Below are positions 1 through 8,733 of a stretch of 64,000 nt of DNA, piece by piece (positions within the stretch are counted from its first letter, which is position 1; each line of letters opens with the position of its first letter). Both the position numbers and the translations under genes were made by a program. Below the pieces are notes generated by a model that saw nothing but the letters and a program-made list of their open reading frames with translations, did not search any database and had not been told where the DNA came from. Location: positions 496,001 through 560,000 of the forward strand of contig NZ_FNNZ01000001.1 in NCBI RefSeq assembly GCF_900106925.1. Reading direction: 5' to 3'. The stretch comes from Thiocapsa roseopersicina. GTDB taxonomy: Bacteria > Pseudomonadota > Gammaproteobacteria > Chromatiales > Chromatiaceae.

Positions 1-2
1 CG

Positions 3-656
3 GTCTCGTCAAGTTCGGGATCAGAGTCGGGATCGCGCCGTTGGAGTGACCTTCGATCCCCACAATCGGTGTTGGCCGTCGCCGTCGTCGTCTCGCTCCC
101 GGAGCAACTGACCCATGTCTATCGCAACGGCGTGCGGATCGGGGTGTCGACCTGCTCGACCGGCAAGCCGGGTCATGACACACCGACCGGCGTCTTCACG
201 GTGCTGGAAAAGGACACGGACCACAAATCATCGACCTACAACAACGCCCCCATGCCGAACATGAACCGCCTGACCTGGGACGGGGTCGCGCTGCACGCGG
301 GCAAGCTGCCCGGCTATCCTGCCTCGCACGGCTGCGTGCGACTGCCCTACGCCTTCTCGGAGAAGCTCTGGACGGTGACGCATCCGGGCACGCCCGTGAT
401 CATCGCCGGATCACACTCGGATCCCTGGGAATTGACGCATCCGGGTTTGGTGCTCGGGGCCTATGCCGAGGAGGAGCTCGAGGACGCCGTTGCGGGCTTG
501 GAGGGAAAACGTCATCCCTCCGACTGGAAGGCGGCATCCGAGTATCCGGTGACCACGGTGATTGCCTCCACCGCGGATGGCAGGATCGTGACCGATAACC
601 CGATGCACCCGGATCGCCGATCCGGTCAGGATTTCGTCATCATGACCAGCGCTTGA
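3..656 (+). CDS. L,D-transpeptidase (YkuD family), N-terminus outside window
   Basis: Periplasmic peptidoglycan-modifying enzyme of the YkuD fold, which makes 3-3 cross-links or attaches lipoproteins through a cysteine nucleophile. The domain is seen from the VVVSLPEQLTHVYRNG stretch, through PTGVF and the ALHAG histidine region, to the catalytic SHGCVRLP motif. A GTG at 69 could start the frame, but the frame is open to the left edge and position 69 would leave no proper signal peptide, so the gene probably begins before the window. The last ~70 residues after the catalytic domain are not recognised. The family is clear; the start and physiological partner are not. Confidence 0.85.
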   Translation, partial: VSSSSGSESGSRRWSDLRSPQSVLAVAVVVSLPEQLTHVYRNGVRIGVSTCSTGKPGHDTPTGVFTVLEKDTDHKSSTYNNAPMPNMNRLTWDGVALHAGKLPGYPASHGCVRLPYAFSEKLWTVTHPGTPVIIAGSHSDPWELTHPGLVLGAYAEEELEDAVAGLEGKRHPSDWKAASEYPVTTVIASTADGRIVTDNPMHPDRRSGQDFVIMTSA

Positions 657-736
657 CGTCTTGGCGCCGCCAAGCCCCGAGGATGCGTGTTCCCGACATC
701 GCAATCGGGGCGCAATCCCGAGCAGCCTCGTACCGT

Positions 737-1927
737 TTAGAAACCCGGCGGCGCCTTCTCCCAGGGGTAGCCCTTTGCCGCCATGTCGTAGCCGGTCTTG
801 TACAGGGCTCGCATGAACTCGGTATCGAATTCTTCACGATGCGGGGCATTGAAGCTCGCGGGCACATAGGCAAGGTTGAAGTCCACGCCGTCGCGCTGGC
901 ACGTCAGATAGATCCGGTACAGATCGCCGATGCCCTGGGTGTGGATGAGCGAGGAGATTGCCCGTCCGGCGATGTTCATGGTTCGGCGCTCCACTTGAGC
1001 CCATTCGGGGTCGAGACGCGCATTGCGAATGATGTAGGCCCGGCGCTCGCGCTGAGTACCCAGCTTGCGGGAGAGCGCCTCGATGTCGAGTGACGGCGGA
1101 TAGACGAAGACCTGCGACATGGTGCCGCCGTCCACGTGCATCTCCTGGTAGGCACGCCCGTTGGCCTCCACATCGATCATGACGGGCGGGAAGGCGCCGG
1201 GAATGGAGGCCGAGGCGATCATGAGCGACCGGAACAGGTCGAGCGCATTCGGATCCTTGCTCGCGGCGATCTTGGTCAGGTTCCAGAGCACCGTCTGGCG
1301 TGCATCCAGGTCCACGGTGGCCACGAACAGCAAGCGCCCTTTGTCGTATTCGCGGGCAATGGCGTCCAGCAACGACTGGTTGACCTCTCTGCTCACCAAT
1401 TGCCACAGCGGCGCATTGTCGGCCAGTGCGTCGCTTGTCACCGCAGCCAACAAGGAACGCTGTTTGGCGATGTCCGCGGGGCCGGTGGTCGTGTAGAAGC
1501 GTTTAAGCTGCTCGTCGTAGGCAGGGCCCAGAAAGGCAAAAGGCGCAATGAGGGCACCGGTGCTGACGCCGGTGACCAGTTTGAATTCCGGTCGATCGCC
1601 CGCCGCGGTCCAGCCGTTCAGCAGCCCGGCGCCGAAGGCACCGTTGTCGCCGCCGCCCGAGACCGCCAGGAAGACCGCGGGGGGCATGCCGCCGCGATGG
1701 CCGGTGGAGGCAAGGTAGGTCTGCTCGCGCCGCAGCGAGGCGATGCCCTCGCGCTGGAGCGCCTCGGTGTCGATGCCGACACGGTAGCGCACCTCGGCCA
1801 TGCCGGGGATGACGGCTTGGTCGGTGAACGCGGCCGGAACAGCCTCCTTGCGCACCGGTCCCGCGCAGCCCTGTCCGAGCAGAGCGGCCGTCATCGCGAT
1901 CAAGCATGCGATGTGCTTCAAGGTCAT
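737..1927 (-). CDS. Patatin-like phospholipase, putative lipoprotein
   Basis: Predicted 396-residue lipid acyl hydrolase with a Ser-Asp dyad. The glycine-rich oxyanion motif GGGDNG is at residues 91-96, the nucleophile elbow GVSTG at 120-124 (Ser122), and the catalytic DGG at 266-268 (Asp266). The N-terminus is hydrophobic and ends at Cys21 (LLGQGC), an imperfect lipobox, so membrane anchoring is likely but not certain. The start is chosen at the ATG preceded by a GGAG ribosome-binding site; the frame stays open upstream but that part looks like a shadow of the repeat gene. It lies 95 bp downstream of the repeat-protein gene on the same strand. The physiological substrate is unknown. Confidence 0.88.
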   Translation of the reverse strand: MTLKHIACLIAMTAALLGQGCAGPVRKEAVPAAFTDQAVIPGMAEVRYRVGIDTEALQREGIASLRREQTYLASTGHRGGMPPAVFLAVSGGGDNGAFGAGLLNGWTAAGDRPEFKLVTGVSTGALIAPFAFLGPAYDEQLKRFYTTTGPADIAKQRSLLAAVTSDALADNAPLWQLVSREVNQSLLDAIAREYDKGRLLFVATVDLDARQTVLWNLTKIAASKDPNALDLFRSLMIASASIPGAFPPVMIDVEANGRAYQEMHVDGGTMSQVFVYPPSLDIEALSRKLGTQRERRAYIIRNARLDPEWAQVERRTMNIAGRAISSLIHTQGIGDLYRIYLTCQRDGVDFNLAYVPASFNAPHREEFDTEFMRALYKTGYDMAAKGYPWEKAPPGF

Positions 1928-2022
1928 CTTGGTTCGTCTCCGAGGCGGGTAGATAGGATTCATCGAGTTGTGGAAGCGGGGCATCCTAACCCCGCAGCAA
2001 GGCCGAGTCACATTGTGTTCTC

Positions 2023-2379
2023 TCAGCGGACGATTCTGCGGTTCCCGATCGCACCCGGTTGATTGATGCCGGGATCCACGCCGATCCCGCGATTGCCGAT
2101 CGCGCCGGGCTGATTGATGCCGGGATCTACTCCGATGCCGCGATTGCCGATTGCACCCGGCTGGTTGATGCCGGGATCCACCCCGATGCCGCGATTGCCG
2201 AGTGCGCCGGGTTGGTTGATGCCCGGATCGACACCGACCGGATGGTTCCCGATCGCGCCGGGTTGGTTTAGACCCCGGTCGCGAGCCTGGCACGGAGCGG
2301 ACAGGAGGGCCGCGGCGACGCAGAGAGCGATGATCGCCCCGGTGCTTTCGCGGTGACGCATAGTGAGTCTCGAGACCAT
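2023..2379 (-). CDS. Small secreted protein with 17-residue GVDPGINQPGAIGNRGI repeats
   Basis: 118-residue protein of unknown function. A signal peptide is visible (hydrophobic residues 15-29, likely cleavage after the CQA at 30-32). From residue 36 to 114 the chain is a tandem array of a 17-residue unit, three nearly perfect copies plus partial ones at both ends; the core INQPGAIGN is the best conserved part. The start ATG has a GGAGGA ribosome-binding site 8 nt upstream, which supports translation. A second ATG six codons in is possible. The Asn/Pro/Gly-rich repeat suggests an extended or beta-solenoid-like surface or periplasmic protein, but this is inference only. The patatin gene follows on the same strand. 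Confidence 0.75.
   Translation of the reverse strand: MVSRLTMRHRESTGAIIALCVAAALLSAPCQARDRGLNQPGAIGNHPVGVDPGINQPGALGNRGIGVDPGINQPGAIGNRGIGVDPGINQPGAIGNRGIGVDPGINQPGAIGNRRIVR
2038..2274 (-). repeat. 51-bp tandem coding repeats
   Basis: In-frame array inside the small secreted protein gene. Each 51-bp unit encodes 17 residues; three units are almost identical at DNA level, the first is shortened and diverged. Such arrays expand and contract by slippage or recombination, so copy number may vary between strains. Confidence 0.85.
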
Positions 2380-2669
2380 TGGGTGTTCCTCCGAGTTTGG
2401 AATCCGTCATGAATAACGCCGTCGGTCAGGACGCGTGCCGGCGGTCCCGGCGCGCCGCTCCTGACCGGACACCGATAGTATAGGCCGGCGACGCATCGCC
2501 CATGGGAGCGAGCAGGTTCTTGACAGTCAATCGGGCGAATCTGAGCTAGGCAGGGTCCAATCCCTGTGCCAGTCTTGATTCGAACGATGTCGATCCGCGT
2601 CGCAACACGACGCCAAGGGATCGCAGGCTGACCTCCGCGATGTGCTTCCCGACACGAGGCGGATCAAGC

Positions 2670-4493
2670 GTGAACGACCACCAGCCGACCATCTCGCGTC
2701 TCGTCTGGGAGACCCGCTACCGAGCCGAGGGCGAGGCCGATCTCGACGCGACCCGGCAACGGGTTGCGCGCGCACTGGCGTCGGTCGAGCCGGCCGAGCG
2801 GGAGATTTGGGCGGCGCGGTATCTCGACCTCCTCGAGGGTTTTCGGTTTCTGCCCGGCGGGCGGATCCTCACCGGGGCCGGTGTGGACCGGGACCTGACC
2901 CTGCTCAACTGCTTCGTCATGGGTCCGATCCCGGACGACCTCGCCGGCATCTTCGAGGCGTTGCGGGATGCAGCGCTCACGATGCAGCAAGGCGGGGGTG
3001 TGGGGTGCGACTTCTCCACTTTGCGTCCGTCCGGCCTTCGGGGACAGCGGATCGGCGGAATTGCCTCGGGCCCGGTGTCCTTCATGGGTCTGTGGGACAG
3101 CATGTGCGCGACCCTGCTCTCCACCGGGGTGCGCCGCGGTGCCATGATGGGGACCCTGCGCTGCGACCATCCGGACATCGAAGCCTTTGTCGACGCCAAG
3201 CGCGACGCGACGGCGCTGCGCAACTTCAACCTCTCGGTGCTGGTTACCGACGACTTCATGCGGGCGCTGGCGGCGGATGGACCTTGGGACCTGGTGTTTC
3301 CTTTCGAGCAAATGGCGCCTCGCGACCGCGCCCGTGCCCTCAGCCGCCGAACGCGGGCCTGGCCCGGCTGCGATGGCCCGGTCAGCTGTGCGGTCCTGCA
3401 CACCCTTCCGGCGCGCGATCTGTGGACACGCATTATGCGCGCCGCTTACGACACGGCCGAGCCGGGCGTGCTCTTCATCGATCGGATCAACGCCGAGAAC
3501 AACCTCGCCTACCGCGAACGGATCTTCGCCACCAACCCTTGCGGCGAGATCCCGTTGCCGAGCTGGGGCGCCTGCGATCTGGGTGCGCTCAACCTCACGG
3601 CCTTCGTGCGCGAGCCGTTCACCGAGTCGGCCGCGTTGGACCTGAATGTCCTCGCGGACGCGGCCGGTGTCGCGACCCGGATGCTGGATGCGGTGATCGA
3701 CCTCTCGCGCTTTCCCCTTCCGGCACAGGCGGAGCAGGCGCGCGGGAGTCGTCGCATCGGTCTGGGGATCACCGGGCTCGCGGATGCTTTGATCATGCTG
3801 GGGCTGCGCTACGACAGCCCGGCGGCACGGGATCGGGCGGCGGAGGCGATGCGGACGGTTTGTCATGCCGCGTATCGGGCCTCGATCGCCCTTGCGCCGG
3901 AGAAGGGTCCATTCCCCTACCTAGTGCGCGATGCCTATCTGGCTGCGCCCTTCATCAGGGGACTGCCCGCCGACATCCGCGCCGGGATCGCCGCGGGCGG
4001 TATCCGCAATTCGCATCTGACCGCGATCGCACCGACCGGGACCATCAGTCTGCTTGCGAACAACCTCTCCGGCGGCATCGAGCCGGTCTTCTCGCGGGTG
4101 CAGCGCAGGACGATCCGCAGGCTCGACGGCGGGTCCGGGCGGCATCGCGTCGAGGACTTTGCCGCGAGGCTCTGGCGCGAGCGCTTCGGCGGGCGGTCCG
4201 GTCCGCCCGCCTTCGTCGCGGCGCATGAGGTGGCGCCGGAGGACCATTTGGCGATGCAGGCGGCGATTCAGCCCTATGTCGACAATGCCATCTCCAAGAC
4301 CATCAACGTGCCGGCGTGGATCCCATTCGAGGCGTTCGAGCGACTCTATCGACGTGCCTATGACCTGGGGCTGAAGGGTTGCACGACCTTCCGGCCGAAT
4401 CCGGTGACCGGCCAGATCCTGAGCGACGACCTCGAAAGCCGGACCCCCGACGAGACGGATCCCTGCTGCGGATCGGAGAGTGACGTGGGCTGA
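2670..4493 (+). CDS. nrdJ: Adenosylcobalamin-dependent (class II) ribonucleoside-diphosphate reductase
   Basis: Oxygen-independent enzyme that reduces ribonucleotides to deoxyribonucleotides with a B12-derived thiyl radical. With the GTG start at 2670 it is 607 residues. Cys81 in LLNCFVMG is one of the redox-pair cysteines, NPCGEIPLP at 289-297 carries the active-site Asn, Cys and Glu, and APTGTISLLANN is the typical later barrel motif. A Cys-Cys pair at 599-600 near the C-terminus is the likely shuttle to the reductant. An ATG at 2640 is in frame but lacks a ribosome-binding site, whereas 2670 has GAGGCGGA upstream. No partner subunit is adjacent, as expected for class II. The upstream ~290 bp shows no recognisable B12 riboswitch. 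Confidence 0.92.
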   Translation: MNDHQPTISRLVWETRYRAEGEADLDATRQRVARALASVEPAEREIWAARYLDLLEGFRFLPGGRILTGAGVDRDLTLLNCFVMGPIPDDLAGIFEALRDAALTMQQGGGVGCDFSTLRPSGLRGQRIGGIASGPVSFMGLWDSMCATLLSTGVRRGAMMGTLRCDHPDIEAFVDAKRDATALRNFNLSVLVTDDFMRALAADGPWDLVFPFEQMAPRDRARALSRRTRAWPGCDGPVSCAVLHTLPARDLWTRIMRAAYDTAEPGVLFIDRINAENNLAYRERIFATNPCGEIPLPSWGACDLGALNLTAFVREPFTESAALDLNVLADAAGVATRMLDAVIDLSRFPLPAQAEQARGSRRIGLGITGLADALIMLGLRYDSPAARDRAAEAMRTVCHAAYRASIALAPEKGPFPYLVRDAYLAAPFIRGLPADIRAGIAAGGIRNSHLTAIAPTGTISLLANNLSGGIEPVFSRVQRRTIRRLDGGSGRHRVEDFAARLWRERFGGRSGPPAFVAAHEVAPEDHLAMQAAIQPYVDNAISKTINVPAWIPFEAFERLYRRAYDLGLKGCTTFRPNPVTGQILSDDLESRTPDETDPCCGSESDVG

Positions 4494-4742
4494 CGCATGT
4501 CCTGCCACCGACGCGGGCCGGCGGGCTCGCGGCGCTCCGACAGCGTGTCGGCTGAATTCCGGATCCACGCCCCGTCGTTGTGCGCTCTCGATGGCGACCG
4601 GCGAATCAGTGCGCGTTACTGGTGCAGGACCGGGTCGAGGGTTCCTGCTGGCGGGCCGCCAATCCCATAGCATTTCAAATGATTAGCGGTCGATGCGCTG
4701 TGAACGCGGCATTGGCGCGTTTCTTGACTGGTTTCGTCCGTT

Positions 4743-6242
4743 ATGGGCCATGTTGTGGGGTTCACGGAGATGCTGAAACAATTCCAGTCCGGCGGCGCCG
4801 GCCAGATCCAGATGCAACGCGCGGGACAAGCGATGGCCTACCACGAGTTCTATCAGGACGACTTTCGTCCACGCGATCACTACCTGCCGATGTGGGAGCA
4901 CATCCAGACCACCGGCCAGCAGATCCTCGGGGCGAAGGCGCGCGATGCCCATCTGACGTTGCACACCGAAGGGGTGACCTTCACCGTCTATTCCAACGAC
5001 GAGGAGGGCATCGAGCGGGTCTGGCCCTTCGACATCCTGCCGCGCATCATCACGGCCATCGAGTGGGCGCAGATCGAGGCCGGACTCAAACAGCGCATCC
5101 GGGCCCTGAATCTTTTCCTGAAGGATCTCTATCACGGTCAGCGGATCCTCAAGGACGGCGTCGTGCCGCCCGAGCTGATCTACCGGGGCAAGGACTTCCG
5201 GCGCGAGATCATGGACATCACCCCGCCGCACGACGTCTACACCCACATCAGCGGGGTCGATCTGATCCGCGACGAGGACGGTCGCTATCTGGTGCTCGAG
5301 GACAATCTGCGCACCCCGTCCGGTGTGTCCTACATGATCGAGAATCGGATCGTGGAGCGGCGCATCCTGCCCGAATTCTTCGCCCGCTATCGGGTCCGCC
5401 GGGTCGAGCACTATCCGGCCCTTCTGCTGCAGGCCCTGCGTTATCTCTCGCCGCGCGGCGCGGACGACGCGACCATCGTCGTCCTGACACCCGGCATCTT
5501 CAACTCGGCCTATTTCGAGCACACCTTTCTCGCAAAAGAGATGGGCGTGGAGCTGGCCGAGGGGCGCGATCTGGTCTGCAAGAACGACAAGGTCTATCTC
5601 AAGACCACGCAGGGTCTGCGTCAGGTCGATGTCGTCTATCGGCGGGTCGACGACGACTTTCTCGACCCGCTGGTGTTCCGCTCGGACTCCGAGCTGGGCG
5701 TGGCCGGGATCATCAACGCCTGGCGGGCCGGCAACGTCGCCTTGGCCAATGCACCGGGTGCGGGCATCGCCGACGACAAGGCGGTCTATGCCTATGTCCC
5801 GGACATCATCCGCTACTACCTCGGCGAGTCACCGATCCTGCCGAGCGTGCCGACCTATCAGATGACCGATCACCAGGATCGGATGTATGTGCTCGACAAC
5901 ATGGAGAAGATGGTGATCAAGGCGGTCGCCGAATCCGGCGGCTACGGGATGCTGATGGGGCCCTCGTCCACCACTGCGCAGCGTTCTGAGTTCGCCCGCA
6001 AGATCGAGGAGAATCCGCGCAACTATATCGCTCAGCCGGTGATCCAGCTCTCGCGCCACATCTGCTATCTCGACGGGGAGCTGGAGTCGCGTCATCTGGA
6101 TCTGCGTCCCTTCAGTATCTACGGAAGCGATATCGAGGTGGTCCCGGGCGGCTTGACCCGGGTCGCCATGACCAAGGGATCCTTGGTGGTCAACTCCTCG
6201 CAGGGCGGGGGCAGTAAAGACACCTGGGTGCTGGCCGACTAA
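4743..6242 (+). CDS. Circularly permuted ATP-grasp protein (CP_ATPgrasp_2, DUF404/DUF407)
   Basis: Predicted carboxylate-amine ligase fold of 499 residues, first gene of a three-gene operon. The region from AYHEFYQDDFRPRDHY through IRALNLFLKDLYHGQRIL, IYRGKDFRREIMDI and VLEDNLRTPSGVSYM is typical of this family. The product and substrates are not established; in the literature the family is predicted to make peptide bonds or tags with its two neighbours. The start is uncertain: the ATG at 4743 has no clear ribosome-binding site, while ATGs at 4770 and 4833 have purine-rich sequences upstream and would give about 490 or 469 residues. The stop overlaps the next start (TAATG), so translation is coupled. 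Confidence 0.9.
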   Translation: MGHVVGFTEMLKQFQSGGAGQIQMQRAGQAMAYHEFYQDDFRPRDHYLPMWEHIQTTGQQILGAKARDAHLTLHTEGVTFTVYSNDEEGIERVWPFDILPRIITAIEWAQIEAGLKQRIRALNLFLKDLYHGQRILKDGVVPPELIYRGKDFRREIMDITPPHDVYTHISGVDLIRDEDGRYLVLEDNLRTPSGVSYMIENRIVERRILPEFFARYRVRRVEHYPALLLQALRYLSPRGADDATIVVLTPGIFNSAYFEHTFLAKEMGVELAEGRDLVCKNDKVYLKTTQGLRQVDVVYRRVDDDFLDPLVFRSDSELGVAGIINAWRAGNVALANAPGAGIADDKAVYAYVPDIIRYYLGESPILPSVPTYQMTDHQDRMYVLDNMEKMVIKAVAESGGYGMLMGPSSTTAQRSEFARKIEENPRNYIAQPVIQLSRHICYLDGELESRHLDLRPFSIYGSDIEVVPGGLTRVAMTKGSLVVNSSQGGGSKDTWVLAD

Positions 6243-7207
6243 TGTTGAGTCGTATCGCTGAATCGCTGTACTGGATGACCCGGCACCTGGAGCGCGCGGA
6301 CAACACCGCGCGCGTGCTGGACATCAATGTCGTCTACATGCTCGAGGCCGACGAGGGTGCAACCGAGGAGATGCAGTGGCGTCCCTTGCTCACCATCATG
6401 GGTGCCGACGAACTCTACGAGGAGCTCCACACCGACGGGCGCGTGACGGTGCAGCGCGTCATCCATCTGCTCACCCAGGATCGGAACAATCCGGGCTCGC
6501 TCTTACTCAGTCTGAAGCTCGCCCGCGAGAACGCGCGGGTGGTGCGCGATCGCATCTCGAGCGAGATGTGGGAGGCGCTCAACGAGCTTTGGCTCTCCGC
6601 CGATAAACATCTGAAGACGACGCTGCAGCCCTGGCGTGCGGCCGAGTTCTACGCCTTCATTCATCGCCAGGTCGCGGCCTTCTTCGGTCTGACCCAGAGC
6701 ACCATGATGCGCGGCCAAGCCTACGGATTCATGGCGCTCGGCAGCCTCCAGGAGCGCGCGGACATGACCGCGCGCATCCTGGATACGCGCTACCACCTGC
6801 TGCTGCCGGATCTGAAGCTCGTCGGCTCGCCGTTGGACTACTATCAGTGGGGCGCGCTGCTCAAGTCGCTCTCCGGTTTCGAGGCATATCGCCGCAAGTA
6901 TCAGGGCGGGATCCGCCCGATCGACGTGGTTGAGTTTGTGGTGCTCGACACGGATTTCCCGCGTTCGCTCGCCTACTGTGTGGACGGTATGGAACGCGCG
7001 CTGGGACGCATCGGGAGCTTGCCTGACGGAGCGGTGCCCGAGCGTCTCGCGGCACTGCGGCGACATCTCGACGGCGCAACGCCCCAAGGGATTCTGGATC
7101 TCGGTCTGCACGAGTATCTCGATGACTTCCTGGGGCTCTTGGCCGATTTCGGCACGGCGCTGCAGAGCGACTATTTCGAGGCGCACCTGGGGGATGATGC
7201 TCAGTGA
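6242..7207 (+). CDS. Alpha-E domain protein (DUF403)
   Basis: 321-residue all-helical protein of the alpha-E family, recognised from the N-terminal LSRIAESLYWMTRHLERADNTARVLD and later ARENARVVRDRISSEMWEALN and GSLQERADMTARILDTRYH segments. Its biochemical role is unknown; it is nearly always encoded beside the circularly permuted ATP-grasp and a transglutaminase-like protease, which is exactly the order here. The ATG overlaps the stop of the ATP-grasp gene and its own TGA overlaps the GTG of the next gene, so the three proteins are probably made in fixed proportion and may form a complex. Confidence 0.9.
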   Translation: MLSRIAESLYWMTRHLERADNTARVLDINVVYMLEADEGATEEMQWRPLLTIMGADELYEELHTDGRVTVQRVIHLLTQDRNNPGSLLLSLKLARENARVVRDRISSEMWEALNELWLSADKHLKTTLQPWRAAEFYAFIHRQVAAFFGLTQSTMMRGQAYGFMALGSLQERADMTARILDTRYHLLLPDLKLVGSPLDYYQWGALLKSLSGFEAYRRKYQGGIRPIDVVEFVVLDTDFPRSLAYCVDGMERALGRIGSLPDGAVPERLAALRRHLDGATPQGILDLGLHEYLDDFLGLLADFGTALQSDYFEAHLGDDAQ

Positions 7208-8106
7208 GATATCAGATCGAGCGGGTTTGTCGGATCCACTTCGCGGCCCCGGCACGCGAGCATCACGTCCAGATCCGCCTGGCGCCTTGGGACGACGAGA
7301 GTCAGTCGCTCCTGCAGATCCAGCTCTCGGTGGCACCCGACGCCGGCGTTGCCGCCTGTCGGGACGGGTTCGGTAACCTCTCGCACCATTTCGCGGTGAT
7401 GGGGGCGCACCGGGAGCTTGCCTTCACCATGCTGGCCGAGGTGGAGACCCTCCGCAGCAATCCGTTCGACTTTCCGGTGATCGCGCAGGCACGCGAACGC
7501 GCCTGGATTGCCGACGCGCTTCATCAAGCCCCGCGCCTCTGGGACTTCGTCCTGCATCAAGGGCCGCTGACCCCCGCGCTGCCCGAGCAGATCTGCGGAC
7601 ATCGTGTGCCGAGCCTGCGTGATGATCGGCCGCTGTTGGAGCAGGTGCAGGAGGCGAGCGCCTGGATTCAGTCGGTGACGCCGTTCGACCCCGAGGTCGC
7701 GCGCCCGGTCAGTGCACTGCCCGCACTGTTCGACGCCGGGCGTGGCTGCGCTGCCGATCTGGCGCACCTCTTGATCGCCCTGATGCGGCAGTGGTCGATT
7801 CCGGCGCGATTCGTCTCCGGATATCTGGATGCGAGCTATTTCGACCCGGACGACGAAGATCCGCCGGGCACCCGGCCGCGCGAGCAGAGGCTCCACCACT
7901 GGGCCGAGGTGCTGATCCCGGGCGGCGGCTGGCGTGGCGTCGACCCGGCGATGGGACTCCTCGCCGATGCGACCTACATGCGGGTGGCCGTCGGGCGGGA
8001 TGCAGGTGACGTGCAGCCGCTGCGACAGACCTGTCGCAGCGACGGATCGGTGCCGGAGCTCGAAGAAACCCTAGCCGTCATACCCATTGAACCGCGTCCG
8101 GCGTGA
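7204..8106 (+). CDS. Transglutaminase-like cysteine protease family protein
   Basis: 300-residue protein with an N-terminal beta domain (Bact_transglu_N type) and a papain-fold core. The catalytic triad can be read as Cys182 (GRGC), His232 (LHHWAEV) and Asp247 (GVDPAMG). It could cut or form isopeptide bonds; the substrate is unknown, but the linked ATP-grasp and alpha-E proteins suggest a peptide or tag handling pathway. The start is GTG within the GTGA overlap with the previous gene. The last codons (IEPRP) lie inside the left end of an inverted-repeat element, so the C-terminus seems to have been rewritten by that element. Confidence 0.9.
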   Translation: MRYQIERVCRIHFAAPAREHHVQIRLAPWDDESQSLLQIQLSVAPDAGVAACRDGFGNLSHHFAVMGAHRELAFTMLAEVETLRSNPFDFPVIAQARERAWIADALHQAPRLWDFVLHQGPLTPALPEQICGHRVPSLRDDRPLLEQVQEASAWIQSVTPFDPEVARPVSALPALFDAGRGCAADLAHLLIALMRQWSIPARFVSGYLDASYFDPDDEDPPGTRPREQRLHHWAEVLIPGGGWRGVDPAMGLLADATYMRVAVGRDAGDVQPLRQTCRSDGSVPELEETLAVIPIEPRPA

Positions 8107-8283
8107 TCCGCGAGACTTTCGGGTCGGGTCGAGGTGGCGTTTACCAACAGGCGTTCGAGCCGACGCGGTTCAAGAATTTTAAGAAATTTTCTCAATGTCC
8201 TGAACCGCGTCGACTCCAGCGCACCGTAAGAGCCGTAGCATTGCTATTTCCTTGATCCCTCCGGATAACCCGGACGCGGTTCA
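8088..8283. repeat. 196-bp element with perfect 13-bp inverted ends and nested inner inverted repeat
   Basis: Ends TGAACCGCGTCCG (8088-8100) and CGGACGCGGTTCA (8271-8283) are perfect inverted copies. Inside, a perfect 12-bp pair CGACGCGGTTCA (8161-8172) / TGAACCGCGTCG (8201-8212) flanks an AT-rich 28-bp spacer. The element therefore looks like two ~80-bp units back to back. It fills the whole gap between the convergent transglutaminase and nikR genes and supplies the nikR stop codon. Related elements lie at 43024-43114, 43194-43384 and 44426-44620. The inner hairpin may also serve as a bidirectional terminator. No transposase is encoded. Confidence 0.8.
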
Positions 8284-8733
8284 GTTTTGGACGCGCGAGG
8301 CCCGCGTCAATTCCGAGAACCGTACCCCCCGCAACCCGCCGATCTCCAAACTCAGCCGCTCGATCTCGGCCGGCATGCCGCGGATGATGATGGTCTCCAG
8401 ACAGTTGTGATGGTCCATGTGGACATGGGTCGTCGCGACGACATGAACGTACTGACGATGCTGAATATCCAGGATGTGCTGGGTGAGCTCGCGCTGATGA
8501 TGGTCGTAGACGATGGTGAGCACGCCCGCGACCTCCTCGTCGCCGCGCTCCCAGGTTTCCTCGACGATCCGCTCGCGGATCAGGTCGCGCACCAGCTCGG
8601 ATCGCGATGCGTAGCCCTTGTTGACCACCCGTCGATCCAGCTCCTCCAACAGCGCGCGCGGCAGCGAGACGCTGAAGCGAATGGTTTCCTCGACGTTGGG
8701 TATGTCGATCCCTTCAGAAATCGTCGAATCCAT
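8281..8733 (-). CDS. nikR: Nickel-responsive transcriptional regulator NikR
   Basis: 150-residue ribbon-helix-helix repressor that binds DNA when loaded with nickel. The N-terminal RHH domain spans about residues 17-60 ([20 protein letters not shown]). The C-terminal ACT-like nickel domain carries all four ligands in the spacing known from E. coli NikR: His92, His103, His105 and Cys111. Its start lies inside the end of the upstream DUF2076 gene (20-bp overlap), so the two are probably co-transcribed. The stop codon is formed by the end of the inverted-repeat element at 8088-8283. Likely targets in this window are the cbiM-type transporter gene and possibly hydrogenase genes; neither is proven. 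Confidence 0.95.
   Translation of the reverse strand: MDSTISEGIDIPNVEETIRFSVSLPRALLEELDRRVVNKGYASRSELVRDLIRERIVEETWERGDEEVAGVLTIVYDHHQRELTQHILDIQHRQYVHVVATTHVHMDHHNCLETIIIRGMPAEIERLSLEIGGLRGVRFSELTRASRVQN

Noticed and set aside
69-656. GTG at 69 as the true start of the L,D-transpeptidase gene
   Set aside because: The frame is open to the left edge and starting at 69 would leave the YkuD domain without a signal peptide.
1136-2062. Long plus-strand ORF opposite the patatin gene
   Set aside because: Antisense shadow; the minus-strand frame carries the catalytic motifs.
2549-2570. Stem-loop GGCAGGG...CCCTGTGCC upstream of nrdJ, like a tRNA T-arm or a B12 riboswitch part
   Set aside because: The loop is 6 nt and no acceptor or anticodon arms are around it; the conserved B12-box sequence was not found.
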